A stretch of 16,490 nucleotides of DNA from contig JBGTMJ010000009.1 of assembly GCA_041743655.1 (NCBI GenBank), positions 1 through 16,490 on the forward strand, written 5' to 3'. Under the pieces are notes generated by a model. The model saw only the letters and a program-made list of their open reading frames with translations. It searched no databases and had not been told where the DNA came from. The position numbers and the translations under genes are program-made. Origin of the DNA: JARIHD01 sp041743655. Lineage in GTDB: Bacteria > Patescibacteriota > Saccharimonadia > Saccharimonadales > UBA4665. Position 1 is the first letter of the stretch. Every line of letters begins with the position of its first letter. Shown one piece after another: positions 1 through 6,778 of the stretch.

Positions 1-517
1 CGCTGTCGAGTAAGTTTTTTATTCTTTTCAGGGTATCGCTTAAGATCGAAAGCTTTGCGTTAGCTCGGGCTTCTTTCTCAAGTTTAGGCAGTCGTTTTTC
101 AATGGTTTGTAGGTCGGCCAGGACAAGTTCGGTAGTAATAACTTCTATATCATGGGCCGGGTCACGACTGGAGTCGCTACGAATAACGTCGCTATCCTCG
201 AAGGCTCGAATGACCTGTAGAATGGCATTGCAGCTTCTAATATGTGCCAAGAACTGATTTCCTAAACCTTCACCTTTTGAGGCACCAGCCACCAACCCGG
301 CAATGTCAACAAATGTAACGGTGGCTGGGATAACTTTTTTAGTGGCGTACATTTCGGCCAAAACAGCCAAACGCTCATCTGGTACCGGTACGATACCGGT
401 ATTTGGTTCAATAGTTGCGAAAGGGTAGTTAGCTGCCAATATACTGCTATCTGTAAGTGCATTAAAAAGCGTCGATTTCCCGACGTTCGGCAATCCAACA
501 ATCCCAATGCTTAGCAT
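1..517 (-). CDS. ychF: YchF/OLA1-family P-loop NTPase, 5' part (continues beyond the left edge)
   Basis: Translation-associated Obg-family NTPase; YchF proteins bind ribosomes and prefer ATP to GTP. The first 172 codons are present. The P-loop GLPNVGKST lies at residues 8-16, followed by NPFxxIEPN-type switch sequence (YPFATIEPNTG), the Walker B/G3 motif DIAGLV, then GASKGEGLGNQFL, all hallmarks of YchF. The TGS domain and NxxE motif would lie outside the window. The start is ATG 517, with GAGAGG at 532-527 as a ribosome binding site 9 nt upstream. The recombinase gene on the same strand overlaps the first 56 nt in another frame, and the upstream sequence belongs to the integrated element, so expression now depends on element DNA. 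A near-copy of this start region lies at 564-592. Confidence 0.95.
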   Translation of the reverse strand, partial: MLSIGIVGLPNVGKSTLFNALTDSSILAANYPFATIEPNTGIVPVPDERLAVLAEMYATKKVIPATVTFVDIAGLVAGASKGEGLGNQFLAHIRSCNAILQVIRAFEDSDVIRSDSSRDPAHDIEVITTELVLADLQTIEKRLPKLEKEARANAKLSILSDTLKRIKNLLDS

Positions 518-2165
518 CTAACCCAACCTCTCTATCAGAATTATGTTGTGTTGTGTCTCTTGTATCGCTATGCTCAACATCTAACCCAACCTTTTTTACA
601 GTTAATGATGTTGCATACGCTGGAATCTTTCCGCATATTCTTACTTTCTCCTTCGTTGCTATTACTTTATCAACTATTTTACGTACCGTAAAAAGCTTTT
701 CATCGTAGCCCAGATTCTCTAAGTACTTCTTAAAAGGCTCTACAGACGATTCTAGGTCTATCTCTCGCAGTTGGGCTAACTTATTCGCCTCTGGCTTGTT
801 GATTAGGTCTAGCACCTCTTTACGACGCCTCGCAACACTATTCATCTGATCGGTGTACACGTCTTCAGACATTGTGCCCATACCCCAAGCTTTCACATAA
901 CGACGCTCTTCTTGATCAAGTGCTTTTTTCTGCATGAGCAGTTCATCTTTTTTAGGGCTTTGTCCTGCAAGTAGCTTCTTTTCTTCTGCATAACGATCGA
1001 GCTGTTTCTGCAACAGGGTAGGGTCTGTCATTAATTCGCAAAGTTTGGACCAACCTACTGCATCTAGAACCTGTACATTTACACCTGCTTCAAAACATGT
1101 GCGTGGCTTAGGGAATTTAAGCAGACGATCAGTACAACGGTAGTAGAAATGACCATCTTGACCCTCACCAGTACGAGATGTGCCACAAGCACACTGTATC
1201 AAGCCACCGAACAGGTAAGGATTCTTCTTGAAGCGTTGACTTAGTTTGCCGTTGCTCTTAATTTGAGATTGAACCTTTTGATATAGTTCATCGCTTATAA
1301 TACGTGGTGCTTCTACCTCAAGCCATTCTTCACGTGGTCTGGTTATACGACTACCTTTCATTGAATGGCGATTCTGGTATTTCTTTTGGGTTTTAGCCAT
1401 TGGATATTTGGTAATAACACTCTCAGATTTGTAGTAAAAGTGCTTGCCAATATATGTTTCGTTCTTCAACATACGGTGTATTGGACCATTAGACCATGTG
1501 TCACGCTTTTGTTTCTTAGGTGGTATACCCAGATCGTACAAACGCCGTATCACTTCCTTAATAGAGACGCATTCTATACCAATCCATTCGAAGATCATTC
1601 TGACTACTTTGGCTTCTTCTTCGTTGATAACGAATTTACCGTTGATCTTTTCATGACCTTTGCCTTTAATTGGTATGTAATCGTATCCATAGGCTGCTTG
1701 ATAACCGAGTAATTTTCCAGAACGTACTTTGTTGAGTTTACCGATACGAAAACGTTCAGAAATCTTCATACGCTCATATTCGTGAAACATTCCCATTACA
1801 CCGCCCATTAGCTTTTCTTCTGGTGATACACCGTTAATGTCGTGTAAGCTATGAAACTCAATGCCTAATTGTCTTAGTTCATCTATCACTATTTCCTGAT
1901 GGAAGAATATACGGGCAAGGCGGCCCTTGTCGTAGACATATAAAATATCAAACTTCTTTTCAAGTGCGTCAGCCCTCATAAGATCAAGTGAGGGACGTTC
2001 TAGTATCGCACCTGACCAACCTTCGTCAACATATATACAGCTTTCCAGAAGGGTATTACCGTCAGATTCAATTTTTGGCTTAATCTCTGAAAGTTGGTTT
2101 TGTACAGTTTGTTCATCTTTTTGAAGTTCGGTACTCACCCTTGCGTAAAGTGCTGCACGTAACAT
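462..2165 (-). CDS. Large serine recombinase (site-specific integrase)
   Basis: This 567-aa protein is the likely integrase of the element. An N-terminal resolvase domain begins LRAALYARVST, with catalytic Ser11 and Arg9. A recombinase domain follows (about 150-290), then a zinc ribbon with Cys325, Cys327, Cys344 and Cys357, and a long charged coiled-coil-like segment (about 380-470), the usual large serine integrase layout. The start ATG 2165 overlaps the TAA of the upstream HTH gene by one base (TAATG), so translation is probably coupled. The C-terminus is odd: it carries two in-frame VGLD repeats encoded by the 63-bp direct repeats, and the last 17 or so codons are read out of frame from ychF. 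The native C-terminus in an excised form would therefore differ. Confidence 0.95.
   Translation of the reverse strand: MLRAALYARVSTELQKDEQTVQNQLSEIKPKIESDGNTLLESCIYVDEGWSGAILERPSLDLMRADALEKKFDILYVYDKGRLARIFFHQEIVIDELRQLGIEFHSLHDINGVSPEEKLMGGVMGMFHEYERMKISERFRIGKLNKVRSGKLLGYQAAYGYDYIPIKGKGHEKINGKFVINEEEAKVVRMIFEWIGIECVSIKEVIRRLYDLGIPPKKQKRDTWSNGPIHRMLKNETYIGKHFYYKSESVITKYPMAKTQKKYQNRHSMKGSRITRPREEWLEVEAPRIISDELYQKVQSQIKSNGKLSQRFKKNPYLFGGLIQCACGTSRTGEGQDGHFYYRCTDRLLKFPKPRTCFEAGVNVQVLDAVGWSKLCELMTDPTLLQKQLDRYAEEKKLLAGQSPKKDELLMQKKALDQEERRYVKAWGMGTMSEDVYTDQMNSVARRRKEVLDLINKPEANKLAQLREIDLESSVEPFKKYLENLGYDEKLFTVRKIVDKVIATKEKVRICGKIPAYATSLTVKKVGLDVEHSDTRDTTQHNSDREVGLDAKHWDCWIAERREIDAF
501..529 (-). 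repeat. Direct repeat copy 1 at the ychF start (putative att junction)
   Basis: Positions 507-529 match 570-592 at 21 of 23 bases, and the similarity extends more weakly to 501/564. The copy covers the ychF start codon and its upstream GGTTGGGTTAG. The period of 63 bp keeps the recombinase frame, giving VGLDAKH here and VGLDVEH in copy 2. Its position at the junction between the recombinase 3' end and the host gene suggests an attachment site. No third copy is visible elsewhere in the window. Confidence 0.7.
564..592 (-). repeat. Direct repeat copy 2 inside the recombinase 3' end
   Basis: Diverged copy of the ychF start region. Read on the minus strand it opens with ATG TTG AGC ATA (MLSI), as ychF does with ATG CTA AGC ATT. 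A 20-codon reading frame runs from ATG 580 and stops with TAG 520-518, immediately before the ychF ATG at 517. It may be an element-borne mimic of the target gene or a scar of an earlier insertion. Confidence 0.65.
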
Positions 2166-2359
2166 TATTTCGTTTCCTTTGATTTTTTAGTAGTACGTTT
2201 GGAGACGAAGCGGTCTAGTGCTTTCTGACTGATGCGGTAACCCTTACCAAGTTTTAGGGCTTCTAATTCGCCATTCTTTATATAAGTAAGCACACTTTGC
2301 CAGTGTAATTTCAGCAAATCTGCTACTTCTTGTACGGTGTAATATGTTTTATCTACCAT
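2165..2359 (-). CDS. Excisionase-family helix-turn-helix protein
   Basis: Small DNA-binding protein of the HTH_17/excisionase type: YTVQEVADLLKLHWQSV, then a wing with GKGYRISQKALDRFV, and a basic Lys-rich tail. Such proteins typically direct excision or control the integrase gene. An upstream in-frame ATG (2371) exists, but it overlaps a TATAAT -10 box, so I prefer ATG 2359, giving 64 aa. It sits directly before the recombinase with a one-base stop/start overlap, which supports a role as recombination directionality factor or integrase regulator. That role is inferred from position. Confidence 0.85.
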   Translation of the reverse strand: MVDKTYYTVQEVADLLKLHWQSVLTYIKNGELEALKLGKGYRISQKALDRFVSKRTTKKSKETK

Positions 2360-2369
2360 GATGTTTACC

Positions 2370-2397
2370 ATTATAAGCTTTTATAAACAAATATCAA
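2370..2397 (-). promoter_or_regulatory. Putative sigma70-type promoter for excisionase and recombinase
   Basis: On the minus strand, TTGATA (2397-2392), a 16-nt spacer and TATAAT (2375-2370) lie just before the HTH gene. The -10 box ends 10 nt before ATG 2359, so the transcript would be leaderless or nearly so. This would let xis and int be expressed separately from the replication genes upstream. Confidence 0.6.
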
Positions 2398-2400
2398 TGG

Positions 2401-2538
2401 TTACTCCTTAGTTAATTTTTCTATATATAGTAAGTAACGGTCAAATAAATAGTTGAAAGCATCGTCAACAGCCTGAGTATCACCGTCATCGACGTACTCG
2501 TACTCAATTTCAGGTGGTGATACAGGCTTTCGGGGCAT
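2401..2538 (-). CDS. Small acidic protein of the element (45 aa), function unknown
   Basis: Short gene starting MPRKPVSPPEIEYEYVDD and ending IEKLTKE. It starts 2 nt after the primase stop codon (TAG TC ATG) and fills the gap to the excisionase gene. A Pro/basic N-terminus is followed by an acidic stretch and an amphipathic helix-like C-terminus (DAFNYLFDRYLLYIEKL). Small proteins of this kind are common next to serine recombinases in integrated elements, but I recognise no named family. The tight spacing supports a real gene. Confidence 0.7.
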   Translation of the reverse strand: MPRKPVSPPEIEYEYVDDGDTQAVDDAFNYLFDRYLLYIEKLTKE

Positions 2539-2540
2539 GA

Positions 2541-4700
2541 CTAAGCTTTCGGTTGCTCCTGAGTAGCTGACCCACCATGCTCACCACTATATTGTTCTGG
2601 TTCGAGGAGCTGAGGGAAAATCAGTTTGTTACGCTTATCATTCGGGTCTTTTTCTTGTGTGATCAGACCTGCCGCTTCAAGCATAGGTAAGATTTGACGG
2701 CGTAGAATATCGTCGTTTGGTAAGCGTTGCTCTAGTTCGTAGTGACGTTTGATTATCTCCTTACGACTAACACCTTCATCATTGACTGTTTGATGACCTG
2801 AGTTCTTTGCCATGTAGATCGGTAGTATGAATTTCTTATAGAATTCATACGTGTAGGGGGGAATATTCAGCTCTTGGCTCTTATTAATCTTCTGCCAGAC
2901 CTCAAAGCCCTGATCTACGTCAGTTGGTTGGGCTACTATGTTACCTTTGTCATCACGACGAAACCAAACATTTAGTAACGCAATACATTTGATTATTGAA
3001 AGCAGGTGACTGACATCACGCTGGTGGCGTGGTTTAGTTGATTGAACATGGCTGAGAAAGCGACGCTCAATTTCATTAGGGTTGGGAACTATAACGTCAT
3101 CGACGTGCTCAAGTTTAATTGCAAGAACACGGTCTTTTAGCTGTTGACGTTCAGGATTCGATTCAATATTCGCTAAGAATTCAACCTTATTGGCACTACG
3201 ATGCGTCGCCATATGGATGCCTTCTTTTACTTTTTCAATATTTGTCTCAGGGCTGAGTAAGATTGCACGAGTTGCTTCTTGTTCATCTAGACGCATACCT
3301 GCTGAACAAAATATTGTTGCAGGGAAGCCACGAATAATTATATTCTTCGCACGGTTCGAACCCTTTTGATTCTTATCTGTTATTTTGTAGGAAATTTCTT
3401 TTTTATCGTGCGACATTACAGGACGTAGATTCTCCTGAAGCTTAGGGTTTGGTTGCTCCAAGAAGATTAAAATCTTACGTTCAAGATCAACGATGTGTAC
3501 GTTACGTTCTTTATCAAAGCTTGCGTTGTCGTGGAAGAATGCCGTTGGAGACGCACCACCAAATTGACGTACATCTGCATCAGGGAAGTACTGTGCCACT
3601 TGCGTTGGAATGTATGTCTTACCAGTTGAGGATGGTGCGTTAAAGCTTACATTGAGCTGGCAGTCTTCTGTATATGCTGAGAGCATACATAAGAAGCTAA
3701 CGAGCTTGTTCTCGTTGTCGTGCTTTATGGTGAGGTCGAGGATTGATGCGAGGTCGGTTGTGGTTATTTCTTCAAACGAGCTAACGTCTATCGGTTTTGG
3801 ACCAGAGCGTAGCACCCCATTCTTAAATAAATGATCAGGGTCGGCGTAAGGTAACTTAAGATAATCTGTAATGTCACCATGTTCACCAACTTCATCAGGT
3901 AGAGTAATTTGCAGTACAGATGTTGAGGGAAGTGCTTTAGACAGTTTTTCAATTAGCTCATCTGCACCTTGTTTCCCTGCATCATCGTTGTCGTAACAAA
4001 CGTATAAATGACGAACAAAGCTGAGCTGCTCGATCCACTCATTTTTGAAGGTACGAGCACCTGCCGTTGATGATATGGCTGGTATACCGAAAGCACGAAG
4101 TACAAGACAATCAAATTCACCTTCACAGATGATAAGTTGATCGGGCATATCTTTAAGTACTTCTACGTTGAATAATGCTGCTTCACCACCCGTGCCCATA
4201 TACTTTGGACCATCAGAGGGTAGGAAAGGGTCTTGACGTAGCTTCATGAAAAGCACGTTGCCTGTAGCATCACGAACGGGTATTGTTATCCAGCTACTTC
4301 CATAAAAAACTCCATAACCTAACTGAAAATCGTCAATATCTTCATCTAATAAGAGACGCTCATTCTTCAACCATTCACGAATGTTGAGGGGTAGTTGCTT
4401 GTGGTAGTTCAGGGCAAGTTTTGTCTTACTCGTAACAGGATTGTTGTTTTGACGAGGCAGGTCGGATGTATTTAGACCTAAGCTTTCACGTAAGCCCTTC
4501 ATACCACCTTTTTCACCACACTTGTGACAGAAGTATTGACCTGTATCTGCGTTAATATACAGGTGAGCTTCATTACCACGACTATCAGCATCACAGTCAT
4601 TGAAGATACAGTGAGTGACAAGTTCTTGACCACGTTCACGGTAGTCGATGTTTTTAGAATCTAAAAGTTCTTTGGGGTTATTATTTGGATTTTCGTGCAT
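2541..4700 (-). CDS. Primase/TOPRIM and P-loop ATPase replication protein
   Basis: Probable replication protein of the element, combining primase and helicase-like parts. An N-terminal zinc-binding region has Cys31, Cys36, Cys58 and Cys61 (CHKCGEKGG, CHC2-like). A TOPRIM domain contains IICEGEFDCL (Glu193) and the DNDDAG motif (237-242). A C-terminal ATPase domain has the P-loop NAPSSTGKTY (Lys361, Thr362) and an IVDLER-type acidic strand. A start at ATG 4718 is possible but has no ribosome binding site. ATG 4700 is preceded by AGAGG (4711-4707) with 6 nt spacing, so I chose it (719 aa). It overlaps the upstream DUF5659-like gene by 20 nt. Such proteins are typical of phage satellites, plasmids and integrative elements. 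Confidence 0.9.
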   Translation of the reverse strand: MHENPNNNPKELLDSKNIDYRERGQELVTHCIFNDCDADSRGNEAHLYINADTGQYFCHKCGEKGGMKGLRESLGLNTSDLPRQNNNPVTSKTKLALNYHKQLPLNIREWLKNERLLLDEDIDDFQLGYGVFYGSSWITIPVRDATGNVLFMKLRQDPFLPSDGPKYMGTGGEAALFNVEVLKDMPDQLIICEGEFDCLVLRAFGIPAISSTAGARTFKNEWIEQLSFVRHLYVCYDNDDAGKQGADELIEKLSKALPSTSVLQITLPDEVGEHGDITDYLKLPYADPDHLFKNGVLRSGPKPIDVSSFEEITTTDLASILDLTIKHDNENKLVSFLCMLSAYTEDCQLNVSFNAPSSTGKTYIPTQVAQYFPDADVRQFGGASPTAFFHDNASFDKERNVHIVDLERKILIFLEQPNPKLQENLRPVMSHDKKEISYKITDKNQKGSNRAKNIIIRGFPATIFCSAGMRLDEQEATRAILLSPETNIEKVKEGIHMATHRSANKVEFLANIESNPERQQLKDRVLAIKLEHVDDVIVPNPNEIERRFLSHVQSTKPRHQRDVSHLLSIIKCIALLNVWFRRDDKGNIVAQPTDVDQGFEVWQKINKSQELNIPPYTYEFYKKFILPIYMAKNSGHQTVNDEGVSRKEIIKRHYELEQRLPNDDILRRQILPMLEAAGLITQEKDPNDKRNKLIFPQLLEPEQYSGEHGGSATQEQPKA

Positions 4701-4971
4701 TACGTTCCTCTGTTTCATATGTCTTATACACGTTTTTCATTGCGGCCATGAGCTTGTCTGTAGCAGTTCCTTTTTTCTGCCCGTAGTAATCCGTAACAGC
4801 TTTCTCAATACTGCTAGTTATTACGAAATGGTAGATTAGATGACGAGTTCCTTCTTTCGGGTGCATACAAATTAGCTTGTAGCCTGAATTCATCAACCAC
4901 ATAGCCAAATCTGCTTCTTCGGTATCGAAGCTGCTGATGCCCTCATTCTTATTTCTTATTACTGTCCCCAT
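4681..4971 (-). CDS. DUF5659-like small protein
   Basis: 96-aa protein opening the replication operon. The pattern, an aliphatic/Trp-rich helix (EEADLAMWLMNSGYKLICM), a strand ending in HLIYHFVI and then IEKAVTDYYGQKK, resembles DUF5659, a small family found in mobile elements and often next to replication genes. The upstream GTG frame extension is unlikely, because ATG 4971 is preceded by AAAGGA at good spacing. It overlaps the primase start by 20 nt. No biochemical role is known to me. Confidence 0.7.
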   Translation of the reverse strand: MGTVIRNKNEGISSFDTEEADLAMWLMNSGYKLICMHPKEGTRHLIYHFVITSSIEKAVTDYYGQKKGTATDKLMAAMKNVYKTYETEERNARKSK

Positions 4972-4996
4972 TGTTTGTCCTTTCTTAAGACGCACT

Positions 4997-5035
4997 GAAC
5001 AAGCCGTTAGGGCGTATAGCTCTACCGTTCTGTTC
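4997..5035 (-). promoter_or_regulatory. Interrupted inverted repeat in the leader of the replication operon
   Basis: The outer arms GAACA (4997-5001) and TGTTC (5031-5035) are complementary, and the match continues inward at 10 of 14 positions. It lies between the predicted promoter (5122-5092) and ATG 4971, so it would be transcribed. It could be an operator or an RNA hairpin affecting translation of the DUF5659-like gene. No ligand or protein is implied by the sequence. Confidence 0.35.
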
Positions 5036-5091
5036 GTTAATATTTAGTTTGTGACCACCAAGTTTTAGATAACTTAATGTTACCTTCTAAT

Positions 5092-5122
5092 TTTATAACA
5101 CCATAAAAAATCCCGCTGTCAA
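5092..5122 (-). promoter_or_regulatory. Putative promoter of the replication/recombination operon
   Basis: Minus-strand TTGACA (5122-5117), a 19-nt spacer and TATAAA (5097-5092) with an upstream TG (extended -10). The predicted transcript has about 115 nt of leader before ATG 4971, unlike the near-leaderless starts elsewhere. The spacer is longer than ideal. Confidence 0.5.
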
Positions 5123-5176
5123 TGCCGAGCTAAAACGAAAAATCAATGATTAAAATCGAGCTACCACGAATTTCAG

Positions 5177-5968
5177 TTATGCTTTAGCTAATCTGATCAG
5201 CTCGATCTGCTCGTCGCTAAGTTCAACAGTCGATCTCACAATTACAGCTTTCGGAAATGCGGTCACAAAAGGAGATAATGGTTTGCCAGCACCAAAATGT
5301 GAAGTCCTGATTTGGTCTTTAATATTAAATTTCGCAGGGACTTTAATTTTAAGCTCCTTGAGTTCTGACTTGATAGTGTCAAAATCAATCTGTTCATTTG
5401 GGTGATTAGATAAGCAATGAGCAATTATGCTAAGTATTGGTCCGTCTCTCATTGAGCTGAAATGGTACTTCGTCTCACCAACAGTTACTACAGGTATTGA
5501 GAAGCCTTCTATAGATAGTTTGGCGTTCATCTTGTCCAGTTCATACTGAAAAGCTTTGATGTTGTTGTCAGCTTCAGATAGAAGCTTCTGTATTATTGGC
5601 GGAATTACTGGCTTTGATATACCCGCTTTAATACAGAGAGTTGTTACGTCTGCATTATGTTGTTGACCGTAGTCTGACCCTGAATTTGCATATTCAAAAG
5701 CTATCGTTTTGTACTCTCCAATATTTTCATGAAATAATTCGATATTTGGCATTACCCGCCAGCAAATATCGCCACGAACATTCTGAAGTTCTGGTTGGCG
5801 GTCGTAGATTTGTATGAGTTCTTCTCTCAGTAAGACGTAACTATGATTAAGAGCTGAAAAGTCGGGTAGTTCTTTCAGTGTATCCAAGAGGTAGAACATA
5901 TGAATCTCACGTTCGTTGAGAACTCTTGCTAAGGCGTAATCATTGGCAGTTTCAGTATTTTCACTCAT
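5177..5968 (-). CDS. Uncharacterised 263-aa protein of the element
   Basis: I do not recognise this family. The protein is soluble-looking and mixed helical. It has a helical N-terminal half (REIHMFYLLDTLKEL, YVLLREELIQIYDR), an Asn/Glu-rich middle and a C-terminal part ending in a helix (LSDEQIELIRLAKA). It has no signal peptide, membrane segment or Cys motif. The C-terminal half (DFDTIKSELKELKIKVP, then IKDQIRTSHFG) could be a winged-helix-like fold, but this is a guess. The ATG at 5968 is preceded by TATAAT 9 nt upstream, so I use it and not the in-frame TTG at 5998. The gene is divergent from the HTH gene at 6063 and probably belongs to the element. Confidence 0.75.
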   Translation of the reverse strand: MSENTETANDYALARVLNEREIHMFYLLDTLKELPDFSALNHSYVLLREELIQIYDRQPELQNVRGDICWRVMPNIELFHENIGEYKTIAFEYANSGSDYGQQHNADVTTLCIKAGISKPVIPPIIQKLLSEADNNIKAFQYELDKMNAKLSIEGFSIPVVTVGETKYHFSSMRDGPILSIIAHCLSNHPNEQIDFDTIKSELKELKIKVPAKFNIKDQIRTSHFGAGKPLSPFVTAFPKAVIVRSTVELSDEQIELIRLAKA

Positions 5969-6029
5969 TTGGTAACTATTATAAGTGATTTGTAACAACT
6001 TACAGAATAGCCAATCTGAGATAATAGAA

Positions 6030-6063
6030 AGAGGGGACTAATACAAAAAAGAGGAGTCTAATA
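6030..6063 (+). repeat. Two 14-bp direct repeats over the ribosome binding site of the HTH gene
   Basis: The copies at 6030-6043 and 6050-6063 (AGAGGRGWCTAATA) match at 12 of 14 bases with a 20-bp period. The second copy holds the GAGGAG ribosome binding site and ends on the A of the start codon. Two helical turns of spacing fits an operator for the HTH protein, but a duplicated ribosome binding site is also possible. Confidence 0.5.
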
Positions 6064-6293
6064 TGATTAAAAAGACAATCAGCAATCGTCATAAAATAAC
6101 CTACTTGACATTAGTCAACATTGCCGACGATATTCAACACAATAATAGCGTGGCTGAGGTTTGTAGGAAAAACCGAATCAGCCGCCAAACATTCTATTAT
6201 TACTTAAATAATGAACCCGAATTCACGCAGTTAATAATTAAAGCCTACGAGTACCAAAGCAAAATTCCGACACCATTTTTTACGACTCGTTGA
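6063..6293 (+). CDS. Small helix-turn-helix protein
   Basis: This 76-aa protein has a Fis/homeodomain-like HTH: NSVAEVCRKNRISRQTFYYYLN (helix, turn, recognition helix), with a basic N-terminus. It is similar in style to small terminase-like or phage regulatory HTH proteins. GAGGAG 6 nt before ATG 6063 sets the start. It is divergent from the 263-aa gene with a short shared regulatory region, the classic layout of an element regulator. Its target is unknown. Confidence 0.75.
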   Translation: MIKKTISNRHKITYLTLVNIADDIQHNNSVAEVCRKNRISRQTFYYYLNNEPEFTQLIIKAYEYQSKIPTPFFTTR

Positions 6294-6354
6294 TCTGACA
6301 CTTTAGCGAAAACTTGCACCCTTTCACTGGGTTTTTAATAGATTTCTGTCAGAT
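6293..6354. repeat. 8-bp inverted repeat after the HTH gene
   Basis: ATCTGACA (6293-6300) and TGTCAGAT (6347-6354) are perfect reverse complements with 46 bp between. A smaller ACCC/GGGT hairpin lies inside. The repeat could be a boundary, an operator or a transcription end. Confidence 0.45.
6318..6336 (+). terminator. Weak hairpin plus T-run after the HTH gene
   Basis: ACCC (6318-6321) pairs with GGGT (6329-6332) across a 7-nt loop, followed by T residues to 6336. The stem is only 4 bp, so termination is doubtful. Confidence 0.3.
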
Positions 6355-6405
6355 AACCATGCTCGTATATTTCGTCAATCGCATTAGTCCTGTTACGATC
6401 AAAAT

Positions 6406-6486
6406 ATGAAACCACCGAAAAGAAAAAAACCGCCAGTTGATACTGACGAAATAATTACGGTTATATTACCCATAATTAACAGTTAA
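6406..6486 (+). CDS. Possible 26-aa basic/hydrophobic peptide
   Basis: A short frame opens MKPPKRKKPPVD and ends VILPIINS. The strongly biased composition (a run of Lys, Arg and Pro, then an acidic step and a hydrophobic tail) is more gene-like than random AT-rich sequence. No Shine-Dalgarno motif is seen; ATCAAAAT lies just before the ATG. It is the only reading frame of interest in the 6300-6778 gap and may equally be chance. Confidence 0.3.
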   Translation: MKPPKRKKPPVDTDEIITVILPIINS

Positions 6487-6778
6487 AAAATGGCGTTAGG
6501 CGTAAATAGCTCCAAAAAAATTCTTAGGGTATCACTCATTGATTTTCAAAAATTAATAATGAACGAGATACTCTGTTAATATACATGCTTTGTGGCGCAT
6601 TTACAGCATCGTGGAGCGGTTTCTGACCCAAAGATGAGTATATGTTCGTCTTTGATTTTTGTACTCTGTTTTCAGGGTGCTTTTGTGATATAGTAAGTAT
6701 CAATTATGACAACAGTTTCAGGCTAACAAAAAGTGTGCCCATAACATATTATTTTCCTAGACCCATTATTGCAACGGA
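6487..6778. other. AT-rich gap without a supported gene
   Basis: I find no convincing coding sequence here. A plus-strand frame of 29 codons (6490-6579) and a 19-codon frame are probably chance. An imperfect inverted repeat has GTATC and TCATT (6529-6540) facing AATGA and GATAC (6558-6571). The gap separates the element-like genes from the redox genes and could contain the right boundary of the element, but no copy of the left repeat was found in it. Confidence 0.5.

Noticed and set aside
1365..1712. Plus-strand open frames over the recombinase gene
   Set aside because: They are antisense to a well-supported recombinase with recognisable catalytic and zinc-ribbon motifs; the translations look like composition artefacts.
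3449..3834. Plus-strand open frames inside the primase gene
   Set aside because: Opposite strand of a 719-codon gene with clear TOPRIM and P-loop motifs; no ribosome binding site or protein character.
5005..5035. tRNA-like start (GGGCGTATAGCTC) on the plus strand
   Set aside because: Only the first dozen bases resemble a tRNA acceptor/D-arm start; no anticodon arm, T-arm or matching 3' end follows.
6490..6579. 29-codon plus-strand frame
   Set aside because: No start signal and ordinary AT-rich composition; probably chance.
6640..6740. Short plus-strand frames near 6630-6730
   Set aside because: 19 codons or fewer, no ribosome binding site, no similarity noticed.
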